From assembly GCF_006864135.1 (NCBI RefSeq), contig NZ_SADV01000008.1:151683-215682 (forward strand): a stretch of DNA of 64,000 nucleotides, read 5' to 3'. The notes beneath the pieces are model-generated. The model was not told the DNA's origin. It worked only from the letters and a program-made list of their open reading frames with translations, and did not search any database. A program made the position numbers and the translations under genes. The DNA is from Lysinibacillus sphaericus. Its GTDB lineage: Bacteria; Bacillota; Bacilli; Bacillales_A; Planococcaceae. This document shows positions 30,040 to 38,852 of this stretch, one piece after another (within the stretch, counting starts at the first letter, position 1; every line of letters starts with the position of its first letter).

Positions 30040-30491
30040 TAATTCTTCATTAAATCAGTTGCCCAACATGGCTGTTTTATTTCACCTTTCGGTAAAAATT
30101 CTTTCATTACAGGTTTTATATCAATGATTGGTGTTCCATCAATAGCATCTAAGCCTTTAACGATTAATGTTCTATCTTTTAATTCTAGTAATTCTACAAC
30201 TGTTACGCCTATTTTATTAGGTCTATTTTCACCTCTCTGTGCAAAAATACCGACTTCCGGATAGTCCGTATTATTTCTTGGATGTCTCGCTTCATATTGA
30301 ATTTTTTCAGCTGCCACTTTGTCAAAATAAAAAATTATTTCTAAATGAGAAAAATCATCAATCCCCTTTAAAGATGATTCATACATATCTTTTGTCAATT
30401 CAATAGTAGACATGACGCCACCCCAATTGTCGTCTTCAATCATTGTTCGACTATTGCTCACTACAGCTATTGGTTTAATGTTATAAAGCAT
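30030..30491 (-). CDS. trmO: TrmO/TsaA-family tRNA methyltransferase
   Basis: The 153-residue protein belongs to the TrmO (UPF0066, VirR-like) family, which methylates N6 of threonylcarbamoyladenosine at tRNA position 37 with S-adenosylmethionine. Family marks are IKPIAVVSN at the start, ARHPRNN..YPEVGIFAQRG, RPNKIGVTVVELL, and GLDAIDGTPIIDIKP. ATG 30491 follows GAAGAGG by eight bases; a longer start at 30536 is unsupported. It is short for the family, lacking the C-terminal extension. Its stop overlaps the broken GNAT gene. Confidence 0.82.
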   Translation of the reverse strand: MLYNIKPIAVVSNSRTMIEDDNWGGVMSTIELTKDMYESSLKGIDDFSHLEIIFYFDKVAAEKIQYEARHPRNNTDYPEVGIFAQRGENRPNKIGVTVVELLELKDRTLIVKGLDAIDGTPIIDIKPVMKEFLPKGEIKQPCWATDLMKNYWD

Positions 30492-30787
30492 ATCAAGACC
30501 TCTTCGCTTTGTAGATTTCTTCATGCATAGTTCCATTTAATCCTAGTATACTTCCGCTACCATCAATATCAATTTAAGGTTATGCACTTGTGATTTCAAA
30601 GGAGTTTCCCCTATTTAATAAAGAACCCATAGTCTCTCCTTATAACAGATGTATCAACAAATCTCTTAAATGCATGTATTCAATGCTCTTTTTTATTTTA
30701 TTATTCGTAAAAATAAAATACATGAAAATGTTGCGAGGGATATGATATGGTATATTATCTACAATGAAATTTTAGAAGGTGGAAAAC

Positions 30788-31792
30788 ATGCTTGAAGTAA
30801 GTGAAAGTAAGTTATTACAATATATTTTACATTTTATTGACGATACACTCGTGTTAGGTGAGGAATCATTATCACAGCCAGAGGTCATGCTAGAGGCAGC
30901 TTTTATACAGCTAGCGTTTAGCAAAATCGATTTAGAGCAGCAATTCGAATTTTTTCATGAAACAGACATTGCCTTAAACGAGGTTTACACATATGTGAGG
31001 GCAATATTTGATCAGGAGACTAGTTTCTTAGAACAATCAATCAACATTGCTAAACACTTACATAGTGTATCTCAACATCCTAACATTAAAAGTGGCGAAT
31101 TGTTTATTGGATTATTTGACAATTGTTTTCTAGCTACAGAAGCTAAAAAAATAATCGCCATCGTTAAAATTGATGAAAAGGAAATGTTTTTAGATGTAAA
31201 AAACGATCACAACAAAATGGTCGTCAATGGTGTTGATGGAATTAATGTAAAGAAAATTAATAACATGGCCATTATCGTAGATATGGGAACGGATGAGGCA
31301 CCTGCTGTCTTTATGAAAACAAAAAGGAAAGAAGATATTGTCTACTGGCAAGAACGATTTTTAAAGATTAAAGCAGCTGATGAACATTATTACAAAACGA
31401 ATTTAGCGTTAACAGAATGCAAAAAATATATTTTAAAAGAAGAGAGCTTTACAAATACCGAGAAACTTGGGCTTTTAAACAAAACGCTTGATTACTTTAG
31501 AAATGAAGATGAATTTCAAGTAAATAATTATATTGAAACAGTATTTGATAATGCTGAACCAACACAAAAAGATATTATTATAAATTCGGTAAAACCATAT
31601 GAAACCGTAATTTCTGAAAGTGCGCTTGAAAAGGCTGAAAAAAAATATAAACGGAAAATTAAACTCGATTCTAATATTGAAATCCAGGTAAATGTACAGG
31701 ATATCGAGCAAGTGGAAGAACTAATTGAAGTAGGCTACGATGAATCTACAAATCGCAAATTTTACAAAATTTATTTTCAGGAAGAACTATAA
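30788..31792 (+). CDS. 37-kDa nucleoid-associated protein (NdpA/YejK-like)
   Basis: A 334-residue soluble protein. The segment SGELFIGLFDNCFLATEAKK and the stretch from EDIVYWQERFLKIKAADEHYY to NYIETVFDN fit the nucleoid-associated NA37 family (PF04245), whose members bind DNA or the nucleoid. The precise role in Firmicutes is not established. ATG 30788 is preceded by AGAAGGTGG. It is monocistronic with a terminator at 31805. Confidence 0.78.
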   Translation: MLEVSESKLLQYILHFIDDTLVLGEESLSQPEVMLEAAFIQLAFSKIDLEQQFEFFHETDIALNEVYTYVRAIFDQETSFLEQSINIAKHLHSVSQHPNIKSGELFIGLFDNCFLATEAKKIIAIVKIDEKEMFLDVKNDHNKMVVNGVDGINVKKINNMAIIVDMGTDEAPAVFMKTKRKEDIVYWQERFLKIKAADEHYYKTNLALTECKKYILKEESFTNTEKLGLLNKTLDYFRNEDEFQVNNYIETVFDNAEPTQKDIIINSVKPYETVISESALEKAEKKYKRKIKLDSNIEIQVNVQDIEQVEELIEVGYDESTNRKFYKIYFQEEL

Positions 31793-31804
31793 TGATAAAC
31801 TTGT

Positions 31805-31838
31805 GGCTTTCCAAATATTTATAGGAAAGCCTCTTTTT
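31805..31838 (+). terminator. Terminator of the nucleoid-protein gene
   Basis: GGCTTTCC (31805-31812) pairs with GGAAAGCC (31824-31831), followed by TCTTTTT. Confidence 0.8.
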
Positions 31839-31950
31839 ATTGTTAAAAAAAATATTTCCACAATGAGGATCTCAAACAGAACCATTTCTTTCAAACTATT
31901 ACCTAATATGTTACAATTTACTAAAAAGATTAAGGAGGGGCGTTTGTAAT

Positions 31951-32259
31951 ATGTCCTATATAAACGAATTACTTAATACTATTGATAGTGCTTCCATCGA
32001 GATTTTACTTGAACTCCTTTTAGTAACTACATGTATTTCAACCATAATTTATTTAGTAACTAAAAACCAATATATTTCATACTTATCATCTGCACCAATA
32101 TTTTATTTTCTTTCATTAAATTTCAGTCACAATTCTCACTTCATTCTGCTCGTCTTAGCAATGACAGTTCAAGCCTCTGTTATTTTATTTATCCAAAAGA
32201 AGGACCTACTAAAAGTAATTACAGCGAAGGAGCAAAGCTCACGTCAATATTTAAAATGA
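31951..32259 (+). CDS. Small three-segment membrane protein
   Basis: 102 residues with hydrophobic stretches at about 16-36, 42-58 and 62-82, then a basic polar tail ending SSRQYLK. AAGGAGGGG lies ahead of the ATG and a terminator follows, so it looks like a genuine gene. No family is recognised. Confidence 0.6.
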   Translation: MSYINELLNTIDSASIEILLELLLVTTCISTIIYLVTKNQYISYLSSAPIFYFLSLNFSHNSHFILLVLAMTVQASVILFIQKKDLLKVITAKEQSSRQYLK

Positions 32260-32265
32260 TACAAT

Positions 32266-32302
32266 AAAGGACTTGTTTGTATGATTTATCAACAAGTCCT
32301 TT
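32266..32302 (+). terminator. Terminator of the small membrane protein gene
   Basis: AAAGGACTTGTT (32266-32277) pairs with AACAAGTCCTTT (32291-32302). Confidence 0.85.
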
Positions 32303-32321
32303 TACTTTATTATCCTATTAA

Positions 32322-32392
32322 TTTGGCATAATTGCCTCGGAGGCTTTAGCTTCTCTCAGCGAATGTTTGGACACCCGCTGAGAGAAATTAAA
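32322..32392 (+). repeat. Short family B-like repeat
   Basis: TTTGGCATAATTGCCTCGGA and GGCTTTAGCTTCTCTCAGCG are followed by TTGGACACCCGCTGAGAGAA. The inner CTCTCAGCG/CGCTGAGAG pair forms a hairpin. The blocks correspond to the opening and the GGACACCCAC block of the copy at 46878. Confidence 0.55.
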
Positions 32393-32400
32393 ATACCACC

Positions 32401-33121
32401 TTAAACTCTTCCACATTTTAATGCTCTGGCCCAATCAGACCTATTTTGAACTTCACTTTGTTTAATAGCTACCTTAGTATCATAAGGGATGCTTAACTGC
32501 TCAATCATCCATTCACCATTCCGCTTTTCTACGACTGTATAATTCGCAAATGGTGTACCGGATTCAATCTTATAATAGAACGGTTCAACTTCTTCATAAG
32601 CAGGCAAACCGACACTGCCTGGATTAATAATGATTTTGTTATTAGGTAAATAAACAATCGTTGGAAAATGGGAGTGACCACAAAAAATAATATTTTGTGG
32701 GATATCTTTTACTAATTTCATTATTTCCTCTGTCTGTTTTAAAGTAACACCATTTGGCGTTATTTCATTCAACATATATAGCTCATCATTTTCAGGTGAA
32801 GCATGACAAAAGTAAAAATCATCTGTCTGAATCGACAATGGCAGGTTAATTAACCAACTTTTATGTTCTTCTGAGAGCACGTTTATTACATATTGCACGG
32901 TTGGATTTTCCGATGAAGACTCCAACAATATCCGATCACAATTCCCACTTACACTTTTAATATTTGTACTCTTTATCATTTCATATGTTTCTAACGGGAA
33001 TAACGGTCCGTAAAGAGTGTCACCTAAATTATATATCTTATCGATACTTCTTTATTTTATATAACACTGCTGTTAATGCATCTTTATGTCCATGAATATC
33101 TGATAATACAGCTATTTTCAC
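32401..33121 (-). pseudogene. Metallophosphoesterase gene broken by a frameshift
   Basis: The minus strand starts with MKIAVLSDIHGHKDALTAVL, the first metal motif (D.H) of YfcE-like calcineurin-type phosphoesterases, then hits TAA. In the next frame the protein continues IDKIYNLGDTLYGPLFPLE with the GD motif, SVSGNCDR, CGHSHFPT and INPGSVGLP. All metal ligands exist but in two frames, so a net one-base shift near 33041-33050 has split it. A restart at 32979 would give 192 residues without the first two metal motifs. A sequencing error is possible. Confidence 0.8.
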
Positions 33122-33143
33122 ACTATCATCGTCCTAATTAATT

Positions 33144-33647
33144 TTACATTTTTGGAGCTTCCATACCGAAATTTGCCCACTCCTCTTTAGCTGGCCCATA
33201 AATGCCTGGGACAGTTAATCCCGCCTGTCGCATAAGAACCGTCATTTGTCCCCGATGATGATTCTGATGTTGAATCAAGAACATTAACAATGTACCAATT
33301 CGCATTTCTTGACCGAAAAAATTGATGTCCTCGTGAAGGGTTTGATCAGTCCAATTTGTTTTTACTGCTTTCACAAATGCAGTATTAGTTTGGGAATAGC
33401 TATCTGCAATAAATTGTGCTGAAGTGGGAACAGGATAATCTTTAGATGGAGCATCAAATGGTAAACTTGTATTTGAAGTAATGATTCGAATTGCAGTAAC
33501 AGTATGCCAAGCAATACGTCCTAAAGTCCAATTTTCAGACGTTATTTCCTGTTTAAGAGATTCATCAGTTAGATTATTTAATAACCCCTGTGTACAATTT
33601 GCTTCGAACGCCCAAGACTTAAAAAAATCATTTAAACGCTGATACAT
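33144..33647 (-). CDS. DinB-family protein
   Basis: The 167-residue four-helix protein has the DinB metal-binding His triad pattern: AWHTV near residue 48 and the paired His of IQHQNHHRGQM near 130. Some members are thiol-dependent transferases; most have no assigned substrate. AAGAGGGGG lies ahead of the ATG. It is closely followed by the broken phosphoesterase gene. Confidence 0.85.
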   Translation of the reverse strand: MYQRLNDFFKSWAFEANCTQGLLNNLTDESLKQEITSENWTLGRIAWHTVTAIRIITSNTSLPFDAPSKDYPVPTSAQFIADSYSQTNTAFVKAVKTNWTDQTLHEDINFFGQEMRIGTLLMFLIQHQNHHRGQMTVLMRQAGLTVPGIYGPAKEEWANFGMEAPKM

Positions 33648-33721
33648 AAAAATCCCCCTCTTTTCTTAAAAGTGACACCAACAGAAAAGTGCTCCCATCG
33701 TAAAGGAACAGTGTTTACAGT

Positions 33722-34264
33722 TTAGTAGAGTGTATCAATATATTTATTTAATTCTTTTTGATTAAGCTCTCCTTTTATCGAGTATTTCAATATACCTTTA
33801 GAATCAAATATAAAAGTTGTTGGATAAGCCATTATTTCAAATGATTTTTGAAGCTTACCGTCTATATCAAGAAATATAGGGAAATTCAAATTGTATGTTT
33901 CTTGAAATTTCATGGCATTTTCACTACTATCATTAGAAGTTGCATTGATCGCTAACAGCTCAACATTTTCTGCTTTATTGTTATAAAAATCCCTAAATTC
34001 AGAAGCCTCTTCTTGGCATGGTCCACACCAAGATGCCCAAAAGTTAACGATTAGGACCTTTCCATTGTATTCTTTAAATGTTGTTGTTGATTCGTCTAAT
34101 CGTGTTAATTTTGCATCAAAAACAAGCTGTTTTGTTCCATCTTCATTTTCTACTATCGGATTGACTGTTGTTTCTTTTATGAATACATTTTTCACAACAA
34201 TTCCTACAAGTAATACGACTAACAAAGCAGATATATAATAACCTAAACGCTTTTTAACCTGCAC
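33722..34264 (-). CDS. Membrane-anchored thioredoxin-like protein (TlpA/ResA type)
   Basis: A single N-terminal membrane segment (about residues 8-28) is followed by an extracytoplasmic thioredoxin fold with the redox motif ASWCGPCQEEA near residue 98 and the cis-Pro of AYPTTFIFD. ResA-like proteins reduce disulfides outside the membrane, for example in cytochrome c maturation. No cytochrome c genes are adjacent. The start is GTG 34264 (seven bases from AGGTG) or TTG 34270. Confidence 0.85.
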   Translation of the reverse strand: MQVKKRLGYYISALLVVLLVGIVVKNVFIKETTVNPIVENEDGTKQLVFDAKLTRLDESTTTFKEYNGKVLIVNFWASWCGPCQEEASEFRDFYNNKAENVELLAINATSNDSSENAMKFQETYNLNFPIFLDIDGKLQKSFEIMAYPTTFIFDSKGILKYSIKGELNQKELNKYIDTLY

Positions 34265-34316
34265 AAACAATCACCTACATAACCCTTTTTAATTATCGTT
34301 TTCTCTTAAAACGTAC

Positions 34317-34694
34317 CTAGATTGAATTTCGATAAGCTAACATTAATTTTTCTTTGGCTTTCTGACCTGCTATTCCGTTTTTTAATAATTCATCAGATTT
34401 TTGGTGATCTAAAGTTTTTGTAAATTGATTGATTAGGCTATCCAACAAAACGTCGGTCATCCCGCCTGTGCTTTGATTTGTATCTTGTCCCTTTGGTAAT
34501 TTTGTTTCTTTAATCATTACTCTTTCACCATTTAATTTTGTTATATAATGACGAATATAACCACCTTCTCTTATAATTTCATATTTCACTTTTGCCTCTT
34601 TATTTTTATCTAAAAATAAATCTGGAGATAGTCTATTATTTTCACCTTTTTTAATCGTATTTATGTAATTATTATTTGTAGGTTGGATTCTCAT
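34317..34694 (-). CDS. Unknown 125-residue protein
   Basis: The product begins MRIQPTNNNYINTIKKGENN, has a central stretch YEIIREGGYIRHYITKLNGE, and a helical C-terminus ending LMLAYRNSI. No signal peptide or membrane segment is seen. GAGGG lies seven bases before ATG 34694. I do not recognise the family. The 309-base gap to the next gene contains its promoter region and that of the divergent gene. Confidence 0.6.
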   Translation of the reverse strand: MRIQPTNNNYINTIKKGENNRLSPDLFLDKNKEAKVKYEIIREGGYIRHYITKLNGERVMIKETKLPKGQDTNQSTGGMTDVLLDSLINQFTKTLDHQKSDELLKNGIAGQKAKEKLMLAYRNSI

Positions 34695-34913
34695 TCTATT
34701 ACCCTCTTTCATTCGTTTTTCCGATATTCAAAGTATAATGCCTATTTGATTTCCATTATATAAACCAATTACCATTTTAACCAATTTAACGAATTCAGTC
34801 TACTCTCTATAAATTGTAGTAACTATCCCCTTTAATCAATGCAGTGTTACAATATAACATTTCAACTAATTTGTTCGTCGGACCCATTATACGAAAAATT
34901 TTCCACATAAAGA

Positions 34914-34943
34914 TTGACCTCCGGATTTGTCCAATGTTATATT
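34914..34943 (+). promoter_or_regulatory. Promoter of the 159-residue protein and MATE genes
   Basis: TTGACC (34914-34919) and TATATT (34938-34943) are 18 bases apart, and TG one base before the -10 makes it an extended -10. The start codon is about 60 bases downstream. Confidence 0.65.
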
Positions 34944-35003
34944 TACTAATGCAGTAATTTACTAAATTACTAAAAATTGAACTAACAAAGGAGGATGTAA
35001 TTG

Positions 35004-35483
35004 ATGAAAATACCTACTCATTTAAAGCATAAACCTGTTATTGTTGCTGAAAATTATGCCAATATTGATGGGCGCACTGCTTATCATACAGATGCGCAAG
35101 GGCTGTCACTTGGCTTAGCTCAATGGAATGACAGAGGCAAGGTTGATATTTCGGCTAAAGTGTGGCGTCATACAGGTGGTAAATGGTCACGTCAATCGGA
35201 AGAATTACCACTTCATCGTGTGCTTGACCTTGCTATATTAGTATGTGAATCTCAGCTTCATTTTAAGGAAGCTTATCGCTACGATCATTTATATGATGAA
35301 GAAAACCCTGTTATTAAACGTATTGGCTTACAAGGGGATGCAATGACAGTGGAAGTATGTACGGAAAATGAACAAATTGATGAGGATATTAAGCTCTTTA
35401 ATCAAGCTTTAAGTGCGGATGGTGAACTAATTGGCGAACGCCTGCGCACGCTATCACATATTTTAAAGGAAATGGGTTATTAA
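35004..35483 (+). CDS. DUF6530-like protein
   Basis: The 159-residue soluble protein begins MKIPTHLKHKPVIVAENYAN and contains AQWNDRGKVDISAKVWRHTG. I believe it fits the DUF6530 group, but that is from memory of the opening sequence only. AAGGAGG lies upstream of ATG 35004. It is 19 bases before the MATE gene and likely cotranscribed. Confidence 0.6.
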   Translation: MKIPTHLKHKPVIVAENYANIDGRTAYHTDAQGLSLGLAQWNDRGKVDISAKVWRHTGGKWSRQSEELPLHRVLDLAILVCESQLHFKEAYRYDHLYDEENPVIKRIGLQGDAMTVEVCTENEQIDEDIKLFNQALSADGELIGERLRTLSHILKEMGY

Positions 35484-35502
35484 AACCCAAGAGGGGATAA
35501 AA

Positions 35503-36879
35503 ATGAACCAACAAATTTTACATGATGATAAGAAACTGCAAAAAGCTTTTTTTAACTTTTTAATCCCAGTTATGCTAGCGAATGTGCTGCAGTCACTAGG
35601 GCAAGTCTTTGGCATGTTTATAGTTGGGCGCAATTTAGGTGTTGATGCGCTAGCCGCAATTTCAGCATTTTTTCCATTCTTCTTCTTTTTAATGGCATTT
35701 GCTATTGGGATTGGCTCAGGAAGCTCGATTTTAGTAGGGCAAACGTATGGGGCTGGCAATCATGAGAAGATGAAGGAGGTTGTAGGGGTAACTTTAGCCT
35801 TTACAACGATTTTATCGATTGTTGTCGCAATTTTTGGTGGCTTTTTTATTGAGTGGATTTTACGCTTTATGCAAACACCCGCAAATATTTTAGATATGAG
35901 TATAAGCTATGCTCAAATCTTATTTTTCACATTACCAATTATGTTCTGGTATTTGGTGTACACAACCTTTATGCGTGGTGTAGGTGATTCCAAAACACCT
36001 TTTTTATTTTTAGTCATAAGTGTTATTTTAAATATCGCCTTCCTACCACCATTAGTTTTCGGCTGGCTAGGTCTGCCTAAATTTGGTTTGAACGGCGCTG
36101 CTTATGCCTCTGTTTTATCCAATCTAGTGACGATGTTATTATTATTTGCCTACTTGCATAAAACAAAGCATATTTTACGCTTAGACAAATCGATTCTACA
36201 GCATTTTAAATTAAAGAAGGATATTTTAGCTTCATTATTAAAATTAGCCATTCCGGCAAGCATTAGTATGGTTGCAATCTCTGTAGCAGAAATTGCTGTA
36301 ATAGGCTTTGTTAATGTTTACGGCTCCGATGCTACTGCTGCTTACGGTGTTGTCAATCAGGTCGCTAGCTATGCACAGGTGCCGGCGATGAGTATTGCTA
36401 TTGCGACCTCAGTATTTGTGGCGCAAGCTTTAGGGGCAAACTCTACGGATATGATAAAAAAAATTCGCCAATTTGGTGTGCTCGTTAACTATATTTTAGG
36501 TGGCGCGATTATTTTAATCATGTATTTATTTGCGGAGCCTATTTTATCTTTCTTTATTGATAAACAGGACACGGTACTTATCGCCAAGGATTATTTATAT
36601 ATCGCGTTTTGGAGTTATTTAATTTTTGGCCATACACAAACCGTTTCAGCTACAATGCGAGCTACGGGTGTTGTCTTATGGCCTACAATTTTCCTAGTCA
36701 TCGCCATTTGGGTAGTCGAGGTACCATTGGCGTTTGTTTTATCGCACTACACTACATTCGAGCTAAATGGCGTTTGGATTGCTTACCCTGCTGCCTTCTG
36801 TGTACATTTTGTATTACAATACGCATACTTCAAGCTAGGCTGGCAAAAACGAACATTAAAAGCAATGCTCAGCGATTAA
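35503..36879 (+). CDS. MATE-family multidrug/cation antiporter
   Basis: The 458-residue protein has 12 predicted membrane segments in two homologous halves. Typical marks are IPVMLANVLQSLGQVFGMFI, GIGSGSSILVGQTYGAGNHE and, in the second half, AIATSVFVAQALGANS. MATE proteins export drugs or metabolites using Na+ or H+ gradients; the substrate is not predictable. GAGGGG precedes the ATG. Confidence 0.93.
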   Translation: MNQQILHDDKKLQKAFFNFLIPVMLANVLQSLGQVFGMFIVGRNLGVDALAAISAFFPFFFFLMAFAIGIGSGSSILVGQTYGAGNHEKMKEVVGVTLAFTTILSIVVAIFGGFFIEWILRFMQTPANILDMSISYAQILFFTLPIMFWYLVYTTFMRGVGDSKTPFLFLVISVILNIAFLPPLVFGWLGLPKFGLNGAAYASVLSNLVTMLLLFAYLHKTKHILRLDKSILQHFKLKKDILASLLKLAIPASISMVAISVAEIAVIGFVNVYGSDATAAYGVVNQVASYAQVPAMSIAIATSVFVAQALGANSTDMIKKIRQFGVLVNYILGGAIILIMYLFAEPILSFFIDKQDTVLIAKDYLYIAFWSYLIFGHTQTVSATMRATGVVLWPTIFLVIAIWVVEVPLAFVLSHYTTFELNGVWIAYPAAFCVHFVLQYAYFKLGWQKRTLKAMLSD

Positions 36880-36895
36880 TTTTATGATAGGGGGT

Positions 36896-36928
36896 CTGTA
36901 GACAAAGTTACTGTAACTTTGTCTACAG
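36896..36928 (+). terminator. Strong hairpin after the MATE gene
   Basis: CTGTAGACAAAGTTA (36896-36910) and TAACTTTGTCTACAG (36914-36928) form a perfect 15-bp stem with a 3-base loop. It is followed by CAATTCTC and has no T-run, so it may stabilise the message end as much as terminate. Confidence 0.7.
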
Positions 36929-36978
36929 CAATTCTCTATAGGTGTATAGAGTAAATAGTTTTGTTGATCCACCATTAT

Positions 36979-37317
36979 TTAAGCTTGGCTAGGAGGGATT
37001 ATTCCCCAAACCAATAAGATAAAGAATACCAATCCAATTAAAAAGAATATAATTGAAGCAGTAAATATCGGACCTAATTTATAAGTGAAACGTTCTCTTT
37101 TCAAAAGTATGCCTGTTTGCCCACTAACTTGAGATGCAAATAATCTAGATATAACTCCCCCACTACTTGAAAAGTAAAAAGTGCCCCCAGCGAAGACTAT
37201 ACCAGTGAAAAACATTACCTCGATCATTCTTACGGAGAAAAATGAAGCAATAAAATACGTAATTAAAACTTCCACAATAAATGCTACTATCATAATTATC
37301 AAATTTTTCTTACTCAT
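36979..37317 (-). CDS. Small membrane protein
   Basis: 112 residues beginning MSKKNLIIMIVAFIVEVLIT, with membrane segments at about 4-24, 28-48 and 84-108 and a short basic loop (LLKRERFTYKLG). ATG 37317 follows GTAGGGGGA; the ATG 21 bases upstream lacks a site. It is similar in size and layout to DUF3899-type proteins, but I cannot confirm that. Confidence 0.6.
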   Translation of the reverse strand: MSKKNLIIMIVAFIVEVLITYFIASFFSVRMIEVMFFTGIVFAGGTFYFSSSGGVISRLFASQVSGQTGILLKRERFTYKLGPIFTASIIFFLIGLVFFILLVWGIIPPSQA

Positions 37318-37393
37318 ATATATCCCCCTACGCTTCAAAGTTTATGCTTCTTACTATGTAGACGATCAAACTTGTATCAAATTTCAATTTTAC

Positions 37394-37763
37394 GGATTAT
37401 AACCAAAACGAGTGGTTGATTTCCGTTCCTACTGGGCGCTTTGTTGCTGCCGCTTCGCTTTCGCGCAGAGCAGAGCTTCCTGGGGCGTCCGATGAGCCGC
37501 TTTTGGTGTTGCTGTCGCTACGCTTTCGCACAGTCAAAACATTTGTAGCTGACGCTTCGCTTTCGCACAGAAAACATCCGCTGCGCTGCAGGGTCTCGGG
37601 CCAACACGCTGTTGGTCACGAAGACGTTATCACATGATGTGATGCTTTTAGCCTTCGTTCCTCTATCGCTGATCCCCGAGGAGTCGCCCAGTCTCCACTC
37701 CAATCAACTATTTACATAGTAGACGTTTTAACAAAAGTCATCCACAACTTTTGATGATGAACC
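37394..37763 (+). mobile_element. Family A element (MITE-like), long composite copy
   Basis: Left end GGATTATAACCAAAACGAGT and right end TCCACAACTTTTGATGATGA followed by ACC are the inverted termini of family A. They are flanked by AATTTTAC (37386-37393) and AATTTTTA (37764-37771), an imperfect 8-bp duplication. The interior carries three GCTTTCGCxCAG modules, GGGGCGTCCGATGAGCCGC, a GTTGGTCACGAAGACGTTAT block and CGCTGATCCCCGAGGAGTCG. It encodes no transposase. Open frames here are repeat-derived. Confidence 0.75.
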
Positions 37764-37825
37764 AATTTTTATACTTATTTTTAACCAATCTTTTTTCCAT
37801 TACAACACTTCTTTTTTTGCATAAA

Positions 37826-37857
37826 AAAAAGGCATCCTACTGAAAGGATGCCTTTTT
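37826..37857 (-). terminator. Terminator of the cold-shock gene
   Basis: AAAAAGGCATCCT (37826-37838) and AGGATGCCTTTTT (37845-37857), 18 bases past the stop, with T residues continuing on the minus strand. Confidence 0.92.
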
Positions 37858-37875
37858 ATGGTTACATCATTAAAA

Positions 37876-38076
37876 TTAAAGTTTTACGATGTTTGTAGCT
37901 TGAGGTCCGCGTTGGCCTTCTTCTACTGAGAATTCTACTTTTTGACCTTCTTCAAGAGTTTTGAAGCCGTCACCTTGGATAGCTGAGAAGTGAGCGAAAA
38001 CGTCATTTCCACCTTCTACTTCGATGAATCCAAAACCTTTTTCTGAGTTAAACCATTTTACTGTACCTTGTGCCAT
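37876..38076 (-). CDS. Cold-shock protein (CspA/CspB family)
   Basis: A 66-residue OB-fold RNA chaperone with RNP1 KGFGFIEV and RNP2 VFAHFSAI, matching Bacillus CspB/CspD almost throughout. It melts RNA secondary structure and supports translation at low temperature. Strong GGAGG before the ATG, its own terminator and a leader of about 140 bases with a long stem suggest post-transcriptional control typical of csp genes. Confidence 0.97.
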   Translation of the reverse strand: MAQGTVKWFNSEKGFGFIEVEGGNDVFAHFSAIQGDGFKTLEEGQKVEFSVEEGQRGPQATNIVKL

Positions 38077-38136
38077 TTTGCATGACCTCCATTAATTGTA
38101 TTTAAGTAAAATCATTTTAGTTCAAAAGAAAAAATC

Positions 38137-38188
38137 CACATATTACAAAAAGCATCAAACAAAACACGATTACTCTTTGTAATATGTG
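38137..38188 (-). promoter_or_regulatory. Stem in the cold-shock mRNA leader
   Basis: CACATATTACAAA (38137-38149) and TTTGTAATATGTG (38176-38188) are exact 13-base complements around a 26-base loop, all in the 5' leader. Such leader structures can switch with temperature; here that is inference. Confidence 0.55.
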
Positions 38189-38225
38189 AATTTATTGTTC
38201 TCTTGAAAACGATTTTATTATACTT

Positions 38226-38254
38226 AATATATAAGAAAAAATCATATTTGTCTA
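38226..38254 (-). promoter_or_regulatory. Candidate cold-shock gene promoter
   Basis: On the minus strand TAGACA (38254-38249) and TATATT (38231-38226) have a 17-base spacer. A TATAAT at 38222-38217 just downstream is an alternative -10. Transcription would begin near 38210-38220, giving a leader of about 140 bases. Confidence 0.5.
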
Positions 38255-38579
38255 GTGCAAATGTAGATTTTCTAAAATTTAGTTTCTTTACTTACCCGCT
38301 TCGTTACAAAAATAAGTTCAACTACGAGGTATATTTCATCCTTTTTAGATCAATACACTCGTTAGTTGAACCTTGAATTTACTTAATATTTTAAGCAAGA
38401 AGATAAAAAGGAAAACCCATTTGAAGCAAAAAGAATCACAAGTTCCTTTCCTATTCATTCCTTATTAATCTTCAATATAATATATTACAATGACTTTTAT
38501 TTTAGTTATCCTTTGAAATGAAGTTTAACAAATGAGCTTTATTAAGCTAACACATATTGAAAAATGCACATTCTTTGTA

Positions 38580-38830
38580 TTAGTAGGTCCGTCTGGTTTA
38601 GCGCATACGATTTGCGGCTTAGGGCAACAGCGACAGGATGTTTTTTTGCCGAAAGCGAAGCGGTCAGTGACACGAGGTTGGTCACGCAGGCGTTATCACA
38701 GCACGTGATGGTCTTAGCCTTCGTTCCTTTACTTGCTCGCTCTAAGGTCTCATCTGTCACGCTAATCCCTAAGGAGTCGCTCCCATCAACTACTTCACGT
38801 TGCATGTATTGTATCTTCTGAATGACACCC
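38580..38830 (+). repeat. Family A interior with shared modules, ends lost
   Basis: Contains GCCGAAAGCGAAGCGGTCAG, GTTGGTCACGCAGGCGTTAT, CACGTGATGGTCTTAGCCTT, CTAAGGTCTCATCTGTCACG and CTAAGGAGTCGCTCCCATCA. Terminal repeats are not recognisable. Two long overlapping open frames on opposite strands are repeat-derived. The rest of the gap 38255-38579 shows no gene. Confidence 0.7.
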
Positions 38831-38852
38831 TAATTTATAGTACCGAAAGAAG

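Noticed and set aside
37416..37703. Overlapping open frames on both strands near 37.4-37.7 kb
   Set aside because: They lie within the GC-rich centre of a family A element, which stays open by composition; similar frames occur in other copies.
38542..38821. Pair of 85-87-codon frames on opposite strands
   Set aside because: Both are repeat sequence; no start site and no family.
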